A DNA stretch of 64,000 nucleotides from Mesorhizobium sp. 113-3-3 (GTDB lineage Bacteria; Pseudomonadota; Alphaproteobacteria; Rhizobiales; Rhizobiaceae), in the NCBI RefSeq assembly GCF_016756495.1, contig NZ_AP023243.1, positions 2,484,501-2,548,500 of the forward strand, given 5' to 3'. Below the pieces are notes generated by a model. That model ran no database searches, was not told where the DNA came from, and saw only the letters and a program-made list of their open reading frames with translations. This document shows positions 16,938 through 25,108 of this stretch, in pieces. The first letter of the stretch is position 1; every line of letters begins with the position of its first letter. A program made the position numbers and the translations under genes.

Positions 16938-18203
16938 ATGATCGACCCCAAAACCGCCCGGCGGGGCCTTGCGCTGGTTTTCACCACGCTGCTGCTCGAT
17001 ATCATAGGCTTCGGCATCATCATGCCAGTGCTGCCGGCCTATTTGCAGGAATTGTCCGGTGTCAGCATCAGCGCCGCGGCGATCGAAGGCGGTTGGCTGT
17101 TCTTCGTCTATGCAGCCATGCAATTTTTCTTCGCGCCGATCATGGGCGGGTTGAGCGACCGCTTCGGGCGGCGGCCGATCCTGCTCGCCTCGGTGCTGAC
17201 TTTCTCGATCGACAATCTGATCTGCGCGGTCGCATGGTCCTATCCGATGCTGTTCATCGGCCGCGTTCTGGCCGGCATTTCCGGCGCCAGCTATTCGACG
17301 ACATCGGCCTTCATCGCCGACATCTCGAACGACGAGAACCGGGCGACGAATTTCGGCTTGCTCGGCATCGCCTTCGGCGTCGGCTTCGTCATCGGGCCGG
17401 TGCTGGGCGGATTGCTCGGCACGTTCGGACCGCGCGTGCCGTTCTATTTCGCCGCCGGGCTCGCCTTCGTGAATTTTCTGATCGCGATGGTCTTCCTGCC
17501 TGAAACACTCGATGAAAAGCATCGCCGCCGCTTCGAGTGGAAACGCGCCAACCCGGTCGGCACGCTCCTGCAGATGCGTCAGTATCAGGGCATTGGCTGG
17601 ATTGGGCTGGTCTTCTTCCTGATGACGCTCGGCCATATGATGTATCCGGCGGTCTGGTCGTTCGTTTCCAACTACCGCTATGGCTGGAGCCAGCAGCAGA
17701 TCGGTTTTTCGCTGGGCGCCTTCGGCCTGTGCGGCGCGATCGTCATGGCTACCGTGCTGCCGCGCGTGATCCCCAGGCTCGGCGAATGGAAGACGGCGGT
17801 CATCGGCCTGACCTTCACGGCGGTCAGCGCCTTCGGCTATGCCTTCGCCTCGCAGGGATGGATGATCTATGCGGTGATCGTCGTCGGCTGCCTGGAAGCG
17901 CTGGCCGACCCGCCGCTGAGAAGCCTCGCCGCCGCCAAGGTGCCGCCTTCCGCACAAGGCGAATTGCAGGGCGCGATGACCTCGATCTTCTCGATCACCT
18001 CGATCATCACGCCGCTGCTCTACACGGCGATCTTTTCCTGGTTCACCGGGCCAAACGCGCCAGTAACCTTCGGCGGCGCGCCCTATCTGGTCGGTGCGTG
18101 TTTCCTGCTGCTGGCGCTCATCGTCTTCGTCACCAAGGTGGCGAGACCGGCGACGGCCACAAACGCCACAACGAGCGTCGCGGAAGATGGGGCGCAGGCA
18201 TGA
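16938..18203 (+). CDS. TCR/Tet-family MFS efflux transporter
   Basis: A 421-residue inner-membrane exporter with about 12 helices. The signature GGLSDRFGRRP between helices 2 and 3 and the N-terminal LDIIGFGIIMPVLP are those of TetA-type proton antiporters. Whether it moves tetracycline is unknown; many chromosomal relatives do not. A GGAGG site lies 13 nt before the ATG. Its TGA overlaps the ATG of the following aldo/keto reductase (ATGA at 18200-18203), so the two are translationally coupled. Confidence 0.92.
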   Translation: MIDPKTARRGLALVFTTLLLDIIGFGIIMPVLPAYLQELSGVSISAAAIEGGWLFFVYAAMQFFFAPIMGGLSDRFGRRPILLASVLTFSIDNLICAVAWSYPMLFIGRVLAGISGASYSTTSAFIADISNDENRATNFGLLGIAFGVGFVIGPVLGGLLGTFGPRVPFYFAAGLAFVNFLIAMVFLPETLDEKHRRRFEWKRANPVGTLLQMRQYQGIGWIGLVFFLMTLGHMMYPAVWSFVSNYRYGWSQQQIGFSLGAFGLCGAIVMATVLPRVIPRLGEWKTAVIGLTFTAVSAFGYAFASQGWMIYAVIVVGCLEALADPPLRSLAAAKVPPSAQGELQGAMTSIFSITSIITPLLYTAIFSWFTGPNAPVTFGGAPYLVGACFLLLALIVFVTKVARPATATNATTSVAEDGAQA

Positions 18204-19120
18204 GTCATGACAGCCGCATTGCGCTGACCAGGGACGGGGTGTCGCTGTCGCGGCTGGTCTTCGGCGCCTGGCGCCTGCTCGACGGCGGCGTCCGCCCCAA
18301 TGCCGATCAGGTCGCGCGGCTGATTGGCACCGCCGTGGACCTCGGCCTGACCAGTTTCGACCATGCCGACATCTATGGGAATTACGAGGTGGAGGCGGCC
18401 TTCGGCGCCGGGCTGTCGCGCTGGCGAGGCAAGCGCGAGGAGATCGAGCTGATCTCGAAATGCGACATCATGCTAGCCTCGGCCAACCGGCCGCAGAACC
18501 GGCTGAAGCACTATGACACCAGCGCCGCCCACATAAGCGCGTCGGTCGACCGTTCGCTCGGCAATCTCGGCACCGATTATCTCGACCTGTTGCTGCTGCA
18601 CCGGCCGGATCCGTTGATGGATGCCGACGAGACGGCGGCGGCACTGGCCGGACTGGTCAAGGCGGGCAAGGTGAGGGCGGTCGGCGTTTCCAATTTCACG
18701 CCGTCGCAATTTGATCTCCTGGCCTCGCGGCTGCCCTTCGCGCTCGCCACCAACCAGATCGAGATGTCAGTGCTGAAGACGTCCGCGCTGACTGACGGCA
18801 GTCTGGACCACGCGCAGCGCCTGGCCTACGCGCCGATGATCTGGTCACCGCTCGGGGGCGGCTCGCTGTTCACCGGCAAGGAAAGCCGGGAAGCACGGGT
18901 GCGGGCTGCACTCGCGGCGGTGGCCGCCGAAATCGGCGCAGGCGATCTCGCGGCCGTTGCCATTGCCTGGCTGCTGCGCCATCCGGCCCGGCTGGTGCCG
19001 GTGCTGGGGTCGATGAAGCCGGAACGGCTGGCCGCCATGGTCAAGGCGCTGGAGATCAGCCTCGACCGGCAGCAATGGTTCGCGATCCTGGAGGCGAGCG
19101 AGGGGCGGCCGGTGGCTTAG
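18200..19120 (+). CDS. Aldo/keto reductase (YdhF-like)
   Basis: NADPH-dependent carbonyl reductase of 306 residues with the AKR TIM-barrel pattern. FDHADIYGNYEVE carries the catalytic Asp and Tyr, ELISKCDI the Lys, and DLLLLHRPDPL the His. The C-terminal VLGSMKPERL region binds the cofactor phosphate. The closest group by eye is E. coli YdhF. The start overlaps the stop of the upstream MFS gene, so both come from one mRNA; a joint role in detoxifying and exporting a carbonyl compound is plausible but unproven. Confidence 0.92.
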   Translation: MSHDSRIALTRDGVSLSRLVFGAWRLLDGGVRPNADQVARLIGTAVDLGLTSFDHADIYGNYEVEAAFGAGLSRWRGKREEIELISKCDIMLASANRPQNRLKHYDTSAAHISASVDRSLGNLGTDYLDLLLLHRPDPLMDADETAAALAGLVKAGKVRAVGVSNFTPSQFDLLASRLPFALATNQIEMSVLKTSALTDGSLDHAQRLAYAPMIWSPLGGGSLFTGKESREARVRAALAAVAAEIGAGDLAAVAIAWLLRHPARLVPVLGSMKPERLAAMVKALEISLDRQQWFAILEASEGRPVA

Positions 19121-19127
19121 GTCAGGG

Positions 19128-19511
19128 TTAGGATTCGATCCACTCGCTGGGGACATCCAACGCCTTCGCCAGCATCGCGCTGGTTTGCGCAGATGGCTTG
19201 CGGCGATTGGATTCAAGGTCCGACAGGAAACCCTGGCTGACACCAATCGCCCTTGCCAATTCGGCCTGTGTCAGCTTGCGCCAGTTGCGCAGCGCCTTGA
19301 GCCGGCTGGAGCCCCGCAAAATATCCATGGTCACGTCGGCGGGCAGTTTCTTTTCCGTTTTCAACTCGGCCTTCCGTTCGTCGTAGATCGCTACATCCGC
19401 AGCGTCTTCGAGGGCTTCTTCGGCGGCATGCAGCAATGCCTCGTAATCAGCCTTCGGGATGACGACCAGTTCTTCGCCGGTTGAGGTCTTGATGATTTGC
19501 GGGGCGTTCAT
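19128..19511 (-). CDS. XRE-type antitoxin of a type II toxin-antitoxin pair
   Basis: A 127-residue protein in two parts. Residues 1-60 (TSTGEELVVIPKADYEALL, then an acidic helix) resemble a Phd/RelB-like toxin-binding segment. Residues 70-120 are an XRE/Cro helix-turn-helix: RNWRKLTQAELARAIGVSQGFLSDLESNRR. It follows the toxin gene by 11 nt on the same strand, the toxin-first order typical of HigBA. It should neutralise the toxin and repress the promoter upstream of it. Confidence 0.9.
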   Translation of the reverse strand: MNAPQIIKTSTGEELVVIPKADYEALLHAAEEALEDAADVAIYDERKAELKTEKKLPADVTMDILRGSSRLKALRNWRKLTQAELARAIGVSQGFLSDLESNRRKPSAQTSAMLAKALDVPSEWIES

Positions 19512-19522
19512 GATGCTCTGTC

Positions 19523-19780
19523 CTATGGCCGACTGTAAGTCGTCGTCTCACGCTTGCCGATGTAGATCGCAAGGATGGTGGTGCGATCTTCATCGAATAT
19601 GGCGCGGTAGCGGCCGATCCGCAGCCTGTAACCGTTTCTGCCGGAAAGACGCTTTACATCCCCACGGCCGCTGATTGCGTAAGCGATCAAACCTTCGGAG
19701 ATCTGCTCGCGGATATCAGCGGGCAGGTTGTCAAGATCGCGAGCCGCCGATACCGAAAGGATGATCGTCTTCACGATCAC
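19523..19780 (-). CDS. RelE/ParE-superfamily toxin
   Basis: An 85-residue basic protein with the RelE/ParE layout: an N-terminal beta strand, two helices (ARDLDNLPADIREQISEGL), then strands with NGYRLRIGRYRAIFDED and ending IYIGKRETTTY. The RIGRYRAIF segment is characteristic. RelE-type members cut mRNA on the ribosome and ParE-type poison gyrase; sequence alone does not decide. It precedes its antitoxin. Upstream, 19781-19830 is A/T-rich and repeats tatcgc three times, a likely autoregulatory region. Confidence 0.9.
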   Translation of the reverse strand: MIVKTIILSVSAARDLDNLPADIREQISEGLIAYAISGRGDVKRLSGRNGYRLRIGRYRAIFDEDRTTILAIYIGKRETTTYSRP

Positions 19781-19841
19781 AATATCGCATATTTATCGCT
19801 TGGTGTTAAACGATATTATCGCAGATCGCCGATCTTGCTGT

Positions 19842-21059
19842 TCAAGCCCGTTCTGCCAGCAATTCCTCGCCGCGTTTTTCGCGGATCAGGTTGACGAAGC
19901 GGCGGAACAGATAGTGCGAATCCTGCGGGCCCGGGGAGGCCTCTGGGTGGTGCTGGACCGAGAACACCGGACGGCCAGTGAGCGCGATGCCGCAGTTCGA
20001 GCCGTCGAACAGCGAGACATGGGTTTCCTCGACGCCCTCGGGCAGCGAGTCAGCGTCGACGGCAAAGCCGTGGTTCATCGAGACGATCTCGACCTTGCCT
20101 GTCGTGTGGTCCTTGACCGGATGGTTGGCGCCGTGATGGCCCTGGTGCATCTTGGCGGTCCTGCCGCCGAGCGCCAGCGCCAGCATCTGGTGGCCGAGGC
20201 AGATGCCGAACACCGGAATGTCGGTCTTCAGCAGATCCTGGATGACCGGCACGGCATAGTCGCCGGTGGCTTCCGGGTCGCCGGGGCCGTTGGAGAGGAA
20301 AATGCCATCGGGCTGCATGGCGAGGATCTCTTCCGAACCGGTGCTGGCCGGAACCACGGTGACCTTGGCGCCGAGGCCGGCAAGCAGGCGCAAGATGTTG
20401 CGCTTGACGCCGTAGTCGATGGCCACGACATGCAGCGACGGCTCGGCCTGTTCGCCAAAGCCTTCGTTCCACACCCAGGGCGTCTCGCGCCAGACCGAGG
20501 ACTGGCCCGAGGTGACTTCCTTGGCGAGGTCGAGCCCGATCAGGCCGGACCAGGCGGCGGCGCGCTGCTTCAGATCGTCGAGGTCGAAGACACCGTCGGG
20601 CGCATGCGCGATGACGGCGTTGGGCATGCCCTTTTCGCGGATCAGCGCGGTCAGCGCACGGGTGTCGATGCCCGAGAGCGCGACGATGCCGCGCTTCTTC
20701 AGCCACTCGTCGAGATGGCCGGCGGCGCGGTAGTTGGACGGGTTGGTGACATCGGCCTTGAACACGGCGCCGACAGCGCCGGCGCGGGCCGCCGGGTTCA
20801 AGTCCTCGATGTCCTCGCCATTGGTGCCGATATTGCCGATATGCGGAAAGGTGAAGGTGACGATCTGGCCGGCATAAGACGGGTCGGTGAGGATCTCCTG
20901 GTAGCCGGTGAGCGCGGTGTTGAAGCAGACTTCTGCGACGGCGGAGCCGGTGGCGCCGAGGCCACGACCCTCGATGACGGTGCCGTCGGCCAGCACCAGC
21001 AGGGCGGTCGGCTTTTCGGTGGCCCAAGGTGGGGTCAGCGCGGGCGTCATCTCGGCCAT
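19842..21059 (-). CDS. carA: Carbamoyl-phosphate synthase small (glutaminase) subunit
   Basis: Hydrolyses glutamine and passes ammonia to CarB. The 405-residue protein has the N-terminal CarA domain (ALLVLADGTVIEGRGLGATG, then CFNTALTGYQEILTDPSY) and a class I glutamine amidotransferase domain with the nucleophile in FGICLGHQM, LSNGPGDPE, and the His/Glu pair in SVQHHPEASPGP. The ATG at 21057-21059 follows AGGAGT; the frame to 21101 adds residues with no site. It is separated from carB by about 18.5 kb. A large imperfect hairpin lies about 105 nt upstream of the start. Confidence 0.97.
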   Translation of the reverse strand: MAEMTPALTPPWATEKPTALLVLADGTVIEGRGLGATGSAVAEVCFNTALTGYQEILTDPSYAGQIVTFTFPHIGNIGTNGEDIEDLNPAARAGAVGAVFKADVTNPSNYRAAGHLDEWLKKRGIVALSGIDTRALTALIREKGMPNAVIAHAPDGVFDLDDLKQRAAAWSGLIGLDLAKEVTSGQSSVWRETPWVWNEGFGEQAEPSLHVVAIDYGVKRNILRLLAGLGAKVTVVPASTGSEEILAMQPDGIFLSNGPGDPEATGDYAVPVIQDLLKTDIPVFGICLGHQMLALALGGRTAKMHQGHHGANHPVKDHTTGKVEIVSMNHGFAVDADSLPEGVEETHVSLFDGSNCGIALTGRPVFSVQHHPEASPGPQDSHYLFRRFVNLIREKRGEELLAERA

Positions 21060-21386
21060 GGCGGCACTCCTATCAGGCTGCGCGCTTCGATGGCTGACCA
21101 TCCGCGCAGCAAACGGCGCGGCAGCGATTTCTCGAGCCTGCGCGCAAATTTTCTGTCTTGTTCATGCTGTTGCCCCAAAGCCGCTAGGCACCTTGGGCAG
21201 CATGAACTCATTGTCTTATGCAAGGCCGAGTACATAGGGGAAGGTGCCAGAACGGTCAATGATACAGCCAGGGACCGGCATCGATTTATTTCGCCCAACA
21301 ATATCAGTGGCTTGCCGGCTCATCCGAGATTTGCCTTGTGCTCACGGCAAGGTTATGGTCCGCGCCGTTCGAAGGAGACAAGCACG
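21060..21386. other. Divergent intergenic region, carA / yqeY
   Basis: 327 bp between two divergent housekeeping genes. It holds an imperfect inverted repeat at 21163-21204 (described separately). A segment around 21235-21310 is relatively A/T-rich and could hold promoters for both genes. I see no open frame with a credible ribosome site. Confidence 0.6.
21163..21204 (-). promoter_or_regulatory. Imperfect stem-loop in the carA leader region
   Basis: Outer arms catgctg (21163-21169) and cagcatg (21198-21204) extend inward through c-rich/g-rich segments (ccccaa with ttggg), with a three-base bulge. If the carA transcript starts upstream, this would be in its 5' leader. No T-run follows, so a simple attenuator is not shown. 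Confidence 0.4.
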
Positions 21387-21836
21387 ATGCGCGCAAAAAT
21401 CGCCGAATCCCTGAAAAGCGCGATGAAGGCGCAGGACAAGCACCGGCTGCCGACATTGCGGCTGATCCAGGCCACCATCCACGACCGCGATATCGCCAAT
21501 CGCGGCTCGGGCAAGGACCCTGCCAGCGACGAGGAGATCCTGCAGATCCTGGCCAAGATGGTGAAACAGCGCGAGGAATCGGCCAAGGCGTTCGACGACG
21601 GCAAGCGCCCGGAACTGGCGGCGCAGGAGCGCGGCGAGATGGAGATCATCCGCGGCTTCCTGCCGACGCAACTCGACGATGCGGCGATCGCGGCGGCAGC
21701 GCGCGAAGCGATTGCCGAGACCGGCGCGGCCAGCCAGAAGGACATGGGCAAGGTGATCGCCGCGCTGAAACAGAAATATGCGGGCCAGATGGATTTCGGC
21801 AAGGCAAGCGGTATCGTCAAGGGCCTGCTGCAGTAG
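21387..21836 (+). CDS. GatB/YqeY domain protein
   Basis: A 149-residue all-helical protein of the YqeY family, related to the tRNA-binding tail of GatB. Typical segments are MRAKIAESLKSAMKAQDK, LPTLRLIQATIHDRDI, KQREESAKAFDDGKRPELA, EIIRGFLPTQL and GKVIAALKQKYAGQMDFGKAS. The cellular role is not established; binding to tRNA is inferred from GatB. A GAAGGAGA site lies 8 nt before the ATG. In many alphaproteobacteria it sits near dnaG-rpoD; here about 17 kb separates them. Confidence 0.94.
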   Translation: MRAKIAESLKSAMKAQDKHRLPTLRLIQATIHDRDIANRGSGKDPASDEEILQILAKMVKQREESAKAFDDGKRPELAAQERGEMEIIRGFLPTQLDDAAIAAAAREAIAETGAASQKDMGKVIAALKQKYAGQMDFGKASGIVKGLLQ

Positions 21837-22012
21837 GCGTCGCCGGCGCAGCCCCTTTTCATCAATGGCGGTAACCTGGCCCGGTAAGGGTCAGCAGGCC
21901 GAAATCTGCGCTGTCCGGCCATGCTGGTGGCGCGACATGGACTGTCCAAATCGTGACTTTGGATCTCGCGGCCCTATGCAGGGGTAGCAGGATCCAATGG
22001 GCGTTCACGCAC

Positions 22013-22031
22013 TACCTTGCATAAACAGGTA
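22013..22031. promoter_or_regulatory. Candidate PadR operator
   Basis: Inverted repeat tacct (22013-22017) and aggta (22027-22031) with a 9-bp spacer, 37 bp before the PadR start codon. PadR proteins commonly repress their own operon through such dyads; the link here is positional. Confidence 0.45.
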
Positions 22032-22067
22032 GCGTGCTATATACAGGTCTGGAATTCGAGGCCTGCC

Positions 22068-22394
22068 ATGACCGACTCCATCCTCGTCCAGTTGCGAAAA
22101 GGCGCGCTTGATCTGTGCGTCCTGGCGGTGCTTTCGCGGGGTGAAAGCTATGGCTATGAAATCGCCAGCACGCTGGTCGCCGCGGTGAACATGGGGGAGG
22201 GCACGATCTATCCCCTGATGCGCCGGATGCAGAATGACGGGCTGGTCGCCACCCGCCTCGTCGAGTCGAGCAGCGGGCCGCCGCGCAAATATTACCGGCT
22301 CACGCCGCTCGGCCAGCAGGCTTTCGAAGCTCACCGCCGCGACTGGCGATCCTTCGCCGGGGCCGTCGACAAACTTCTCGAGGATTTGCCATGA
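22068..22394 (+). CDS. PadR-family transcriptional regulator
   Basis: A 108-residue PadR of the short type. The order is ILVQLRKGALDLCVLAVLSRGESYGYEI (helices 1-2), GEGTIYPLMRRMQNDGLV (recognition helix) and the wing SGPPRKYYRLTPLGQ, all characteristic. The start at 22068 follows GGAATTCGAG; an ATG at 22017 would overlap the inverted repeat. Its stop overlaps the start of the following gene, so it heads a PadR / DUF1700-like / GIN-domain module whose envelope targets it probably controls. Confidence 0.92.
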   Translation: MTDSILVQLRKGALDLCVLAVLSRGESYGYEIASTLVAAVNMGEGTIYPLMRRMQNDGLVATRLVESSSGPPRKYYRLTPLGQQAFEAHRRDWRSFAGAVDKLLEDLP

Positions 22395-22957
22395 CCAGAG
22401 ACGCCTTCTTGCGCACGCTGAGACAGGGACTTGCCGGCCTGCCGCCGCGGGAGATCGAGGATATCGTTGGCGACTATGCCGCCCATTTCGCCGATGCCTC
22501 GGGCCGCGGCGAAGCGGAGGTCGCGGCGGCCCTGGGTGATCCAACCAGGATCGCCCGCGAGTTGCGTGCCGAGGCGGGCCTGCGCCGTTTCGAAGCGCAT
22601 TGGAGCGTGTCTAACATGCTGGCGGCGACGATCGCCCTGGCCGGCCTTGCCTTCGTCGACATCGTCTTCCTGCTGCCGTTGCTCATCACCGCGCTCGTGC
22701 TTGCGCTCGGGCTTGGCATCACGCTCGTCGCCATTGGCGTGCTCGGCGTCAAGATCATTCTCAGCACGCTGCTGTTCGAGCCGGGCACAGCCTTCTCGCT
22801 CGCGCTGGGTCGTCTCTTCATCGGCGCAGGGTTGGTGAGCGGCTTCCTTGGCGGCGGCGCCTTGTTGTTGCTGGCCATGGGCGCGGGCGTCCGGGTTGTC
22901 GGGCGCTACGCCCGACTGCATTCCCGCATCGCGCAAGCCGACCGCAGCTCCGTTTGA
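22391..22957 (+). CDS. HAAS (DUF1700)-type membrane protein
   Basis: A 188-residue protein. The first 70 residues form the helical HAAS domain, with MTRDAFLRTLRQGLAGLPP and the acidic DIVGDYAAHFADA, then GDPTRIARELRAEA. Three or four membrane helices follow (LAATIALAGLAFVDIVFLL, ALVLALGLGITLVAIG, LFIGAGLVSGFLGGGALLLL). HAAS proteins usually follow a PadR gene, as here, where the ATG overlaps the PadR TGA. They are thought to transmit an envelope signal to PadR, but this is not established. Confidence 0.88.
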   Translation: MTRDAFLRTLRQGLAGLPPREIEDIVGDYAAHFADASGRGEAEVAAALGDPTRIARELRAEAGLRRFEAHWSVSNMLAATIALAGLAFVDIVFLLPLLITALVLALGLGITLVAIGVLGVKIILSTLLFEPGTAFSLALGRLFIGAGLVSGFLGGGALLLLAMGAGVRVVGRYARLHSRIAQADRSSV

Positions 22958-23005
22958 GCGCTGCCAAGCGCTTGCAATTTGTCATCACGTTGAAGGAAAC
23001 GGATC

Positions 23006-23713
23006 ATGACTGGAAAACTGGCATTCGTCGCGACAGCCGGGTTGGTTGGCGCTGCCCTGTTTTTGGCCGTGGGCATCGGACTTGCAGGGCCGGATTGGGT
23101 CAACGCGGGAGGCTCGTGGATCGCCGGCCAATCGACCTGCGGCGCGATCACGTCCGTCAGAAAGGAAGTTACGCTGCCGTTCAGCGCCAATGGCAGCTTC
23201 ACCATCGCTTTGCCGGCCTCGGTCCGCTACCAGCCGGGTGACAAGGCCGAAGCTGTCGTCAGCGGCGATTCCACGCTCATCGATCATCTGCGCATGGAGG
23301 GCAGCCAGCTCAGCCTGGATTGCGAGACGGGCTGGTTTTCGCCCCGGTTCGACGTCACCGTGTCGGGGCCGTCGATTTCGGACTGGAGACTGGTCGGCAG
23401 TGGCGAGCTGGCCCTGTCGCAGGTCAAGCAGCCCGAGCTGCGGCTGAGCATTCGCGGCAGCGGCAGCGTGGTCGCCACCGGAACCACCCAAACGGTCGAT
23501 CTGGAAATCTCCGGTTCGGGTTCGGGGCGGCTCAAAGACCTGATCGCCCAATCCGCGCAGGTCGAGATCCGCGGCAGCGGCGACGCGGAGATTACCGCAC
23601 AGTCGGATGCGGATGTCTCGATTACCGGCAGCGGTGACGTCGATCTCTATGGGCACCCGACCATGCGGCGGTCGCAGGTCAGAGGCAGCGGCAGCATCAC
23701 GCAGGTGCCGTAG
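23006..23713 (+). CDS. GIN-domain (DUF2807) secreted or anchored protein
   Basis: A 235-residue protein. Residues 1-27 form a signal peptide or membrane anchor (FVATAGLVGAALFLAVGIGL). The rest matches the GIN/DUF2807 beta-helix pattern with repeated short strands ending in GSG: SIRGSGSVVATG, EISGSGSGRL, EIRGSGDAEI, SITGSGDVDLYG. Two cysteines (CGAITS and DCETG) may pair. It lies 48 bp after the DUF1700-like gene in the same direction, completing a PadR-HAAS-GIN module. The function is unknown; surface or stress roles are guesses. Confidence 0.88.
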   Translation: MTGKLAFVATAGLVGAALFLAVGIGLAGPDWVNAGGSWIAGQSTCGAITSVRKEVTLPFSANGSFTIALPASVRYQPGDKAEAVVSGDSTLIDHLRMEGSQLSLDCETGWFSPRFDVTVSGPSISDWRLVGSGELALSQVKQPELRLSIRGSGSVVATGTTQTVDLEISGSGSGRLKDLIAQSAQVEIRGSGDAEITAQSDADVSITGSGDVDLYGHPTMRRSQVRGSGSITQVP

Positions 23714-23755
23714 CCGGCGGCCTGCAATCGTCCAAAGGCTGGATTGCGACAGGCT

Positions 23756-23824
23756 TTAGAGCAATTCCAGGAAAAGTGTGAGCGGTTTTCCGTCTGGAAT
23801 TGCGGCAAAAACAAAGAGTTAGAG
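23756..23824 (-). repeat. Interspersed palindromic repeat, copy C (shortened, inverted)
   Basis: About 69 bp, matching the 3' part of copies A (4222-4318) and B (60501-60601) in reverse orientation and lacking their outer 40 bp. It contains gcaattcc (23761-23768) and ggaattgc (23796-23803). It lies at the end of the decayed TetR-like fragment. Confidence 0.8.
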
Positions 23825-24050
23825 GGCTTGTCGGTCCGGTCCAGAGCGCGCTCACCTATCCCTTCGACGACAATGCGGATGATGTGCCTGATCTCGTCGG
23901 CGCTGGAGGAGCCTACCGAGAGCGTCGAGAGCATCGCCTGGTCGTATATGCCGAGCAGCACCAGCGCCATGAAATTGGCGTCGTCATCCCTGCGGATGGC
24001 ACCTTGGCTGGCCGAGCACGAGCAGGTCCAGGCGCTGGAAGGACGGGCGA
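23825..24050 (-). pseudogene. Remnant of a TetR-type regulator (C-terminal part)
   Basis: On the minus strand, one frame reads GAIRRDDDANFMALVLLG then IYDQAMLSTL and DEIRHIIRIVVEGIGERAL, which resembles the C-terminal ligand domain of TetR/AcrR proteins. The upstream frame (RPSFQRLDLLVLGQ) continues this in another register, suggesting a frameshift near 24003. No N-terminal helix-turn-helix is present, since the next gene's stop lies at 24082. The fragment runs into repeat copy C. It is read as a decayed gene; chance similarity is possible. Confidence 0.5.
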
Positions 24051-24081
24051 TCGGGCGGTGGTTGCAGGGATGGTCGGTGAC

Positions 24082-25008
24082 CTACGAGCCAGGTTTCCGG
24101 GGCTCCAATGCACGGCGCAAGGCCGGCGCTTCCTGCTGGACATGATCCCATAACCGGTTGGCGACTGGCCCGTGCGGCCGGTCGCGGCGGCGCGCCACCA
24201 CCAGTTCGTCTGTGCGGCCGGGCATGTGGCTGCCGGCGATGGAGCGCAGGCGTCCCTCATATAGTTCGTCCTCGATCAGGAAGCGGGGCAGGTGGCCCCA
24301 GCCAAGGCCCTGCAGGATGATCTCCTTCTTCATGCCCTGGTCGGGCACGAGGCATTGCGGCGCGCCTTCGATCAGCGAATAGTTTTGTTGTGGCGAATGG
24401 CGGGCGCTGTCGCGCATGACGCATTGGGTGAGTGCCTGCATCTGATCGGGTGTGATCGGTTCTTTGACACGCTCGGGCAGAAAGCCAGGCGCCACCACGG
24501 GAATGAATGGCACCTTGCACAGATCGATCCATTCCACCCGCGCGTCGCCCTTGTCGATCCAGTGCAGGATCAGGTCGGCCTCGTCATCGAAAAGCCGCTC
24601 CCACGGACCGCCGACGGCTTCGAAATGCAGATGCAGGCGCGTGCCCGGGCATTGGGCGAAGAACCGTCCGAGCATGCCCAGCACTTGCGGCCGCGGGCAG
24701 AGATCGCCGATCACGACATGGATTTCGCTTTCCTCGCCCATCGAGAGCTGGGCGGCGTGCACCCGCAGGCCCTCCAGTTCGCGCAGCAGCGACTGCGCCC
24801 GGCGGTGGAACGACAGTCCTGCCTCGGTCGCACGCACGCGATAGCCGCTGCGATCCAGCAGAACGAGGTCGATCTGCCGTTCGAGCTTGGCGACCGCGGC
24901 GAACACGGCCGGGTGCGAGCGATGCAGCAGGGTGGCCGCAGGCTGAAAGCCGCCGGTGCGGATCACCGCATCGAAGCACTGCAGGTCATGCAAGGTGAAT
25001 TCGGCCAT
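24082..25008 (-). CDS. LysR-family transcriptional regulator
   Basis: A 308-residue LTTR. The helix-turn-helix is LHDLQCFDAVIRTGGFQPAA followed by SHPAVFAAVAKLERQIDLVLLDRSGYRVRATEAG; the effector domain follows (IHVVIGDLCPRPQVLGML onward). The recognition helix HPAVFAAVAKLE is less common than the usual SxxSxxIxxLE. It is divergent from a pcaD-like gene, 100 bp apart, with an inverted repeat between, so it likely controls that gene. Ligand unknown. Confidence 0.9.
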   Translation of the reverse strand: MAEFTLHDLQCFDAVIRTGGFQPAATLLHRSHPAVFAAVAKLERQIDLVLLDRSGYRVRATEAGLSFHRRAQSLLRELEGLRVHAAQLSMGEESEIHVVIGDLCPRPQVLGMLGRFFAQCPGTRLHLHFEAVGGPWERLFDDEADLILHWIDKGDARVEWIDLCKVPFIPVVAPGFLPERVKEPITPDQMQALTQCVMRDSARHSPQQNYSLIEGAPQCLVPDQGMKKEIILQGLGWGHLPRFLIEDELYEGRLRSIAGSHMPGRTDELVVARRRDRPHGPVANRLWDHVQQEAPALRRALEPRKPGS

Positions 25009-25018
25009 GTCAGCTCTG

Positions 25019-25046
25019 ATTACAGAGTTTGTCCTATCTTTGTAAT
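25019..25046. promoter_or_regulatory. Candidate LysR-type operator between LysR and pcaD-like genes
   Basis: Inverted repeat attaca (25019-25024) and tgtaat (25041-25046) with a 16-bp spacer, in the 100-bp divergent region. It begins 11 bp from the LysR start codon. Assignment is positional. Confidence 0.5.
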
Positions 25047-25108
25047 ATCAGCAAAGGCTCGTCGCGGCTACGTTCCGCCTCATTCAACCTTCCAGAAGGA
25101 ATTTCATC

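Noticed and set aside
16938..18203. Tetracycline-resistance gene tet
   Set aside because: Only family-level motifs are present; it is chromosomal, coupled to an aldo/keto reductase, and no TetR partner lies beside it.
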